Shown: piece by piece, positions 57,681 through 64,000 of the stretch | Layout: the number at the start of each line of letters is the position of its first letter | How positions within the stretch are numbered: the stretch's first letter is position 1 | NCBI GenBank assembly: GCA_033964015.1 | Contig: JAWWUD010000055.1 | Location: 260,501-324,500 of the forward strand | DNA length: 64,000 nucleotides | Direction of reading: 5' to 3' | Source of the DNA: Scolanthus callimorphus | Lineage: Eukaryota; Cnidaria; Anthozoa; Actiniaria; Edwardsiidae | Position numbers and translations under genes: made by a program | The notes under the pieces: model-generated | What the model was told of the DNA's origin: nothing | Seen by the model: the letters and a program-made list of their open reading frames with translations, nothing else | The model's database searches: none

Positions 57681-57905
57681 TTACACACGGGCGGTAGGAC
57701 CAGCTAGAGTATTGTTAAATGTACTGCTTTCGCGAATTTGGTCAATAAGTTCGTTATCAGCCGTGTCGTGAGGTCTTATAAAAGTTTTCGAATTCTTCTT
57801 AAAACCTGTTCTTTTTGAAGCCCGAAACTGCTCAATCTTAACGTTTATCTACTTATTTCTTTGTTAATAAAGCTTCTTTTAGCTTACCTTGGGCTTTTGA
57901 GGCAT
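57681..57905 (-). CDS. Two-exon small frame on the left palindrome arm
   Basis: Exon 57888-57905 encodes MPQKPK and ends at a GTAAGC donor; a 60-base intron ends in GATTGAGCAG. Exon 57681-57827 encodes FRASKRTGFKKNSKTFIRPH, DTADNELIDQIRESSTFNNT and LAGPTARV-stop. The total is 54 residues, basic at the start. I do not recognise the family. It may be the 5' end of a gene captured by the palindrome, with the true 3' part lost. The same start, donor and acceptor are present on the right arm. Confidence 0.45.
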
Positions 57906-58512
57906 TATTCCTGATAAATAGACGGAGAGCCAACGTTCGTGTTATTATACCTCGTGTTACCCGAGACGCGACTGGAGCCAACGTTCCTGTTATTATACCT
58001 CGTGTTACCCGAGACGCGACTGGAGTCTAACCTAGCCGTTAATGACTAAGCGATCAGCGCATGTCAAACTTGACAGCCCGAATTTCCCCACGCAATAAGA
58101 AATAGTCTATTTCTTATTGCGTGGGGAAATTCGGGCTGTCAAGTTTGACATGCGCTGATCGCTTAGTCATTAACGGCTAGGTTAGACTCCAGTCGCGTCT
58201 CGGGTAACACGAGGTATAATAACAGGAACGTTGGCTCCAGTCGCGTCTCGGGTAACACGAGGTATAATAACACGAACGTTGGCTCTCCGTCTATTTATCA
58301 GGAATAATGCCTCAAAAGCCCAAGGTAAGCTAAAAGAAGCTTTATTAAGAAAGAAATAAGTAGGTAAACGTTAAGATTGAGCAGTTTCGGGCTTCAAAAA
58401 GAACGGGTTTTAAGAAGAATTCGAAAACTTCTCGACACGGCTGATAACGAACTTATTGACCAAATTCGCGAAAGCAGTACATTTAAAAATACTCTAGCTG
58501 GTCCTACCGCCC
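57688..58512. repeat. Nearly perfect palindrome, about 410-bp arms, 1-nt spacer
   Basis: The axis is at 58106 (AATAAGAAATAG-T-CTATTTCTTATT). Each arm holds a 48-bp direct duplication (GCCAACGTTCGTGTTATTAT) and the exon start ATGCCTCAAAAGCCCAAG. The arms differ by a few substitutions and one 11-bp indel at about 58427 (57740-57755 on the left). Outside about 57688 and 58512 similarity stops. Confidence 0.95.
58307..58444 (+). pseudogene. Mirror copy of the small frame, shifted by an 11-bp deletion
   Basis: MPQKPK exon 58307-58324, GTAAGC donor, acceptor GATTGAGCAG ending at 58384. The second exon follows the left copy through KRTGFKKNSKT, then the 11-bp deletion shifts frame to SRHG-TGA. The original frame (LDTADNELIDQIRESSTF) resumes in another phase and runs past the palindrome edge to VYFANK-TAG at 58610. 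So the right side may retain more of the original gene 3' of the arm. Confidence 0.5.
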
Positions 58513-58529
58513 GTGGTTTACATAAGGCA

Positions 58530-59997
58530 AAGCAGGGCCAAAAAGTCAAGCTTACTCAAAACTATAATTCAACAAGACAACAACAAGAAGTTTATTTTGC
58601 AAATAAATAGAGTAGGAACATAAGGTAACGCCATCCGCAAATAGAAAAACTAGTCGAGGCGGATGGCATTAGATTTACAAACAGATTATTATTAATATTT
58701 TTCATTAGAGCTGCATAATTCGAGTTTAGCCGGAGAAAAAGAAACCTTGAGGGAGCCAACTAAAGCAGCAAAACGTAAAAGTTACATGTAAAGTCAGAAT
58801 TTTCTCATCAGGAATGCAATAAACTTGGAAGTTAAAAATATAAATAGCATAAGAAGCAATTTCAAGCTTTGTGCTTACCGATAACTGATAGTGAAGTGGT
58901 TTCTTTCCTCCGAAAGTCTCCTTCGTGTTGAGTTGAATTCATTATTACTTGGCAAGCTTTTGCACAAAGCCAATTTTCCTAAGTATATTATTGGGCTAAA
59001 ACCATTGCAATTTTCTGTTATTGTCAATCCTGTTCAATCCAGTTCTGGCTCCCTGTTCGTAGATCTCATATGAGTATTCGAAGAACACGTCGTTTGCAGC
59101 TTTTACGAAAGAAACTGTTGTTTTTCTTCAGAAGAACGCCGAAGTCTTGCTTCGCCGTGGGCCGGGTATTCTGCAATCTAGCCTTTGAATCTTTTGCAAC
59201 TCCCTCATAGTTTCTCCAAAATGACTAAACAACCTTATGAAATATCGGCGAAGGAATCGAATCCGAAGTATTTTGACAATCATCAGAGAATTCTTTTGAG
59301 CAAATTTGGCGTGGTTCGCACCCACGAGTTTGTCTCAGTTTGACTTCACAAAAATTTCGTCTGAATGAACTCGACGTGTTTTGTGAGTTATTTCGGCGGG
59401 AAAATGAAGGAGCGACGTCCGGTCCGTGTCCTCTGCCAAGCACAGCGTCAAAGCACCACGGCGCTGTGCTGGAGAAGACAAAATGACGCTCGCGCTCCGC
59501 GCGCTCAGTCATCCAAGACGGACTGTGATTGGCTGTGTACACGGGTCGCCACTAACGCAAGTGCGCATCCTAAATAAGAGCCCGCGATGTTTTCGTAAGC
59601 CGCTGAACGTATCGTTTTTGCTTGGATGGGTTGCTTTCTCATGTGACGTTGAATGATACGTATGGGGCTCCACTCCGTGCCTTCGGCACGGGGAGTTCCG
59701 CTATAAAAGGGATAAGACCGCCCACTTTCACGCTTGAATCGGTAATTATAAATTCATATTTCAACAGAATAAAGTCGGGAATGTTCAGTCTCCGGCAAAA
59801 GTGCTTTTATAGGACTCCAAACAAGTTGAAATAAAATTCTTTTTGAATAAATAGCAATGCAATTCCTTGTTGAATACTGAATAATTGGTTATTTGATGAT
59901 TACTAACGTTTTCAGTTCACATTTTGAATTTCGCGGTTCAGAATATTTCGATCCTGATGAATACTAATTAGTGTTGCTCTCCGCACGAAAAGCTTTT
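58530..59997. other. Intergenic, repeat traces
   Basis: A perfect CCGTGCC-TTC-GGCACGG hairpin at 59675-59691 is followed by GGGGAGTTCCGCTATAA, the same motif as the outer GC-rich block of the foldback at 4790 and 9770. A GATTGGCT box lies at 59527. No gene is recognised. Confidence 0.5.
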
Positions 59998-59999
59998 TA

Positions 60000-62600
60000 G
60001 TCCACTAAATGAAAAAATATTTTTACTAAAGGTTGGACAAAAATGATAACAAAGGTTTCTCACCAGGAACATGTTTACTAGTGGCCCGTTAGTACACAAA
60101 AAAAAGTCCACCCGAATCCTCCCAAGGCAACTTCCTTTTTTGAGTTTTGAAAATTCCTCATTTTCATGAAATCTAATAGTCTAATAGGTCATGAAATCTA
60201 ATAATCTAATAGGCCGAAAAAGAGCTCAAAATGAAACAAAAGGTTTTTCTTCTTCAGTTCCTGACACTCTCTAGTATCACAGGAACGAAAATCAGCAAAA
60301 ATCAGATCATGCGAAAGGTAAAAATTACCGAGTTCTTTTGAATCCGTGATCAAAACTGGCAATTCTGCTTTCGGCTTGTTTGCCCTTTCGATTTCCGATT
60401 TTCACCTGTTTATTTGAATTTCTAGTTTTTTTGTTATCTTAAATCGGAAATATCTTGGACTTATTTTAAGGAAGAGATTTTCAGAAAAAAGGGGATATTT
60501 TTTGGGGAAAAAAATCCATGACCAAATCTGGCAATTTTCCTTTCGAATTGTTTGCCCTTTCAATTACCGATTTTCGCCTGTTTATTTGAATTTCTAGTGT
60601 TCTTGTTATCTGAGATCGGAAATATCTGGGACTTATTTTAAGGAAGAGATTTTCAGAAAAAAGGATATTTTTGGAAAAAAGGCAGACTTTTTTCAGGTTC
60701 TCCGAAAATCGGAAAAAAGTGCCACTTTTTTCAGGTTTTTTTCAAAAAGCTATCTCCAAAATTTCATTTTTTTTCGATTTCCGAGATTCAGAAAATTACC
60801 CCTACTTTTTTCAGATTTTTTTCAAAGAAAATTTTAGAAAAAAAGTTGAAGCTCTTTTCTTAAACGTGCAATCATTTTTCCTATTTTTCCGATTCCTCCG
60901 CAAACAGAAATTGATATTTCGTGGCAGGTGCGTGACATTCTATTCCAGGGTACCCAGTCTAACATAACATCCGCGGTATCTCTCCGTTATTACTGATGCC
61001 TGGTGGTGGGGGCGCTTCAGCCTATGATGACTGGTCCCCGGCAGCAGGGTAGGAGGGTCGGAGAACAGGAGAGATGGACGAGGGGTACTTCCATCTCTCA
61101 ACACAGGCAACACTGATCCTAGCTTGCTCAACAGGCACTATAATAGCGCAGGGATTGCCGAGTTTGCGAGGCCGGCGCGCGAAACGCGTTTCAAATCAGT
61201 GATCACGTGAACACTTTTTGTGCACCACGTGATGAGGTGTTTGGCTTGCTACCGCTTGTTTCTGAAGAGGCTCGAAGAGAAAATAAGAGGATCAGCATAA
61301 GCTCACTTTGTTCGGATTAACCTTGCATTATAGACTACTGACATGTCTCCCGACCGAGAAGCTGAGGTGACCTTTGAATAGAATGTCACGCAACTGCCAC
61401 GACATATCAGTTTCTATTTGCAGAGGAATCAGAAAAATAGGCAAAAATGATTGCCTGCTTAAGAAAAAATCTTGAAGCTTTTTCTAAAATTTTCTTGGAA
61501 AAAAATCTGAAAAAAGTAGGGGTAATTTTCTGAATCTCGGAAATCGAAAAAAATGAAATTTTGAAGATAGCTATTTGAAAAAACCCTGAAAAAAGTGGCA
61601 CTTTTTTCCGATTTTCGGAAAACCTGAAAAAAGTCTGCCTTTTTTCCAAAAAAATATCCCTTTTTTCTGAAAATCTCTTCCTTAAAATAAGTCCCAGATA
61701 TTTCCAATTTCAGATAACAAAAACACTAGAAATTCAAATAAACATGTGAAAATCGGAAATCGAAAGGGCAAACAAGCCGAAAGCGGAATTGCCAGTTTTG
61801 ATCACGGATTCTTTTGGCAGCTTGTTTTAACCTTTGTTGTTCGCAGCACTTAACTATTTTTCCACTGTTTCTGAGAATGAATTTTATAGAGTGTAGCGCC
61901 GGCCCGGCTAATCTCTGAATGTTTCTGACTTCCAAGAATGATAATTTCACTTTATTTAGTAACTCCTTGGCAATAAAAATTACTTCAGAAGACATTTTCT
62001 GGTATTTACGGAGCTCATATTTTCAAATCCCGTACGAAGTCTATATTCATATTGAAAGCGTGAAATCGCGTAAAAAATCGAAACTAAATGCTAAAAAGCT
62101 AGATATTTATTTGTGACGTGGCTAGCGATTTATAAATCAAGTCTGTGAATCAAACCATGGCCCCTGGGGCAGAGAATATGGAAGTATTTTTGATATACAC
62201 ACTATAGAGTATCTTCTGGTTTGGAAGGCTCAAGTGCCGGCAAACTCATGAATAACAATGGTATGACTAGTTTTACGGGAAAACTAGGTGGTCTGCGTCG
62301 GCGGAGACGTGAACATGAACAACAACAACCAAGGGTTGAGATTTATGTTAAACGCCGTGGAAAAATGGTGTTTTGCTGACGTTTCGAGCGTTAGCCCTTC
62401 GTCGGAGCAAAGAGGAATGAATAACAATGGCGGTAACAATAGCGCTACAATGAGGAATTTTCAAAACTCAAAATAAGGAAGTTGCCATTGGAGGATTCGG
62501 GTGGACTTTTTCTTGTGTACTAACGGAACACTAGTAAACATGTTCCTGGTGAGAAACCTTTGTTATCATTTTGTCCAACCTTTTCATTCATTTACTGGAC
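60000..62600. mobile_element. TA-flanked nested foldback element
   Basis: Ends GTCCACTAAATGAAAAAA and TTTTCATTCATTTACTGGAC; TA outside both (59998-59999, 62601-62602). The outer arms of about 140 bp share GGTTGGACAAAATGATAACA, GGAACATGTTTACTAG and GTCCACCCGAATCCTCC. A second, inner inverted repeat (60290-60960 against 61375-61830) shares TCGATTTCCGAGATTCAGAA and GGCAGACTTTTTTCAGG. The centre (60968-61370) is unique. The same lysine/phenylalanine-rich frame appears on both inner arms and is low-complexity, not a gene. Confidence 0.85.
60300..60660. repeat. 175-bp tandem duplication in the inner left arm
   Basis: TTTGCCCTTTCGATTTCCGA, then CTGTTTATTTGAATTTCTAG, occurs at 60380 and again at 60550; the right arm has one copy. 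Confidence 0.85.
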
Positions 62601-62602
62601 TA

Positions 62603-63355
62603 TTTATCTGAGCCAAACCGGTTGTAATAAAAAATATTCTGCATTTGAGCCAGACCGGTTGTAATAAAAAAATAAAAATATTCTGAAACAACTAAAAAGT
62701 TAGCTTTTTCCATCCAGTACACAGAGAGTTTTGAGGGTCTGGCACCCAAACTATATAAGTTACATGTAAGTTATGATTACAAATTTGCATACAAAGTTAA
62801 ATAAGAAAAGAGTTGTATTCCTTCGCTACTGTACCTGGTAGATGTCTGGCATCTCTTCTATTACCTAGTGCCTCTGCACATGCGCGTATCGATGGAGGAG
62901 GAGGTCTCTTGGCGGAAACAGGTTCGATAGTGGACTGAACGGCCCAGTCTGGACGTCCTGTCCGAGTGTTGAATTTTGTGCCTACGTTCTCTGTCTCTCC
63001 AGCAAATGATGTCTAGAATCATATCAACACAAAACTGTTGTAAGGTCCTCAACATAAAGGTGCAGCTATGCGGTGGAATACGGTAACGAAGAGATAAAAA
63101 CACGCCCTTTTCAAAATGTGTTGTTTGAAAAAGTTTTACTTGACATGAATAATTTTGTAGGGTCTATTGAAAAATCGAAATCGCTTAGTTTAAGGTGGCC
63201 CATGGCTAATTCATCAAAAACACAACTTAAAAGTAAATCGTCTTATTTGCTCAGACGACGTCAAAATGTCAGATATTTTTTATGCGAACGTGATAAAATT
63301 TAATTTGAAGCGCAGTTTCGTAAAGGTGTAAAAATAGAACAGAACCCTCCCATTC
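62603..63355. other. Intergenic
   Basis: GAGCCANACCGGTTGTAATA is repeated at 62611 and 62647. No gene is recognised. Confidence 0.5.
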
Positions 63356-63356
63356 G

Positions 63357-63600
63357 AAAATGGCACGACAGAATTTTACTTTTTCGTTACAAATGCACTT
63401 GTTGATGCCTCTAGTTTACACTAGCTAGCACAACATCCTAAGCTTAGATTTTGTCTTACGCATTTTTGGGGCGATTTATGCGAATTTATACTTTAAAAGA
63501 ACATTAAGGTAAGGATTTTGATACGCTACTAACAGTGTAAACTAGAATGATATACCATTGCATTGACAGTAAAATGGTAAAATTCTGTCGTGCCGTTTTA
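63357..63600. mobile_element. MITE with AAAATGGCACGACAGAATTT ends
   Basis: Perfect or near-perfect 20-bp TIRs (GGCACGACAGAATTTTAC and its complement), with a secondary pair TCTAGTTTACACTAG and GTGTAAACTAGA inside. Confidence 0.9.
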
Positions 63601-63744
63601 GAATTGGACAGCTCCATTTCATTTTGACACCTTTAGGAAAAATACATACCAAATGAAACCGGAACAACTTTTCCAATTTTATTTCATGACAAATATAATG
63701 TGCTAAGAACCATTTATTTTATGGCAACGATAGGACGCGCGCTC

Positions 63745-63825
63745 TGATTGGCTAATCAGCGGGCAGAATTTTACCGTATTGCCCGTGGGCAATACGGATT
63801 CCCGCCATTTTACAAAACGGGCGCG
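63745..63825. repeat. Hairpin near a CCAAT box
   Basis: CCGTATTGCCC-GT-GGGCAATACGG forms a perfect 11-bp stem at 63772-63795, enclosed by GCGCGC blocks; GATTGGCTAATCAG sits at 63745. Confidence 0.75.
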
Positions 63826-64000
63826 CGTGGCTCTGTCAGAGTTCATGCAAGCGAAGCAAAACTCAAACAGAGAAAACGTTCGTCGTGGTTAAGGAAGCTA
63901 AACCTTTCTTCTTTCCGAACAGTAAAACCTCTATAAACTTAACTACCATCTGGATTGAGTGGAAACTGAAATGATGGGTGTAATACAAGGAAACATTTCG

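Noticed and set aside
60671..61649. Lysine/phenylalanine-rich frames on both strands, similar to each other
   Set aside because: They come from A/T homopolymer runs in the two arms of one inverted repeat; no domain or codon pattern supports a protein.

Overview
The window looks like a stretch of an invertebrate animal genome with introns, roughly 60% AT and very dense in repeats. One host gene is certain: the ribosomal protein uL30/RPL7 gene on the + strand. Four of its coding exons are recognisable at 19658-19756, 28010-28176, 32840-32977 and 42416-42722. They have canonical donors and matching phases, plus a polyadenylation signal at 42746. The encoded protein is clearly metazoan RPL7-like. 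The abundance of foldback DNA and CCAAT-rich repeats would suit a cnidarian or another marine invertebrate, but I cannot fix the phylum from the sequence alone. Exon 1 was not found. The last exon has a broken splice acceptor and several small deletions.

Layout. 1-4488: two inverted arrays of one 61-bp satellite around an old arm of a foldback element. 4646-9898: a nearly intact foldback transposon with arms of about 1.6-1.7 kb. The arms carry 8-bp and 128-bp tandem repeats, and the 128-bp unit carries a palindromic double CRE site. The right arm holds a four-level nest: a TTAA-flanked element, a tRNA-derived SINE inside it and a MITE inside the SINE. 10918-14753: a TA-flanked element with 20-bp subterminal repeats, filled with nested MITEs and a hAT-like element. 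15058-17437: a TA-flanked element whose body is a 216-bp satellite with two unit types. 17930-19490: a dispersed 15-mer and nested MITEs.

19658-42722: RPL7, whose introns of about 8.3, 4.7 and 9.4 kb are packed with transposons. These include several long inverted repeats that would form long hairpins in the pre-mRNA, a Harbinger-type MITE, a truncated LINE, a hAT-like element flanked by AGAATT, and a second tRNA-derived SINE.

42723-64000: further palindromic elements, G-rich MITEs, a decayed tyrosine recombinase at 51954-52430, a nearly perfect palindrome at 57688-58512 carrying the same two-exon reading frame on both arms, and a TA-flanked foldback at 60000-62600. A small two-exon transcript unit at 47111-47760 is possible but weakly supported.

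Apart from RPL7 the genes do not form a pathway. What unifies the window is the element architecture: terminal inverted repeats, short subterminal tandem repeats and often an internal satellite, seen in several unrelated families.
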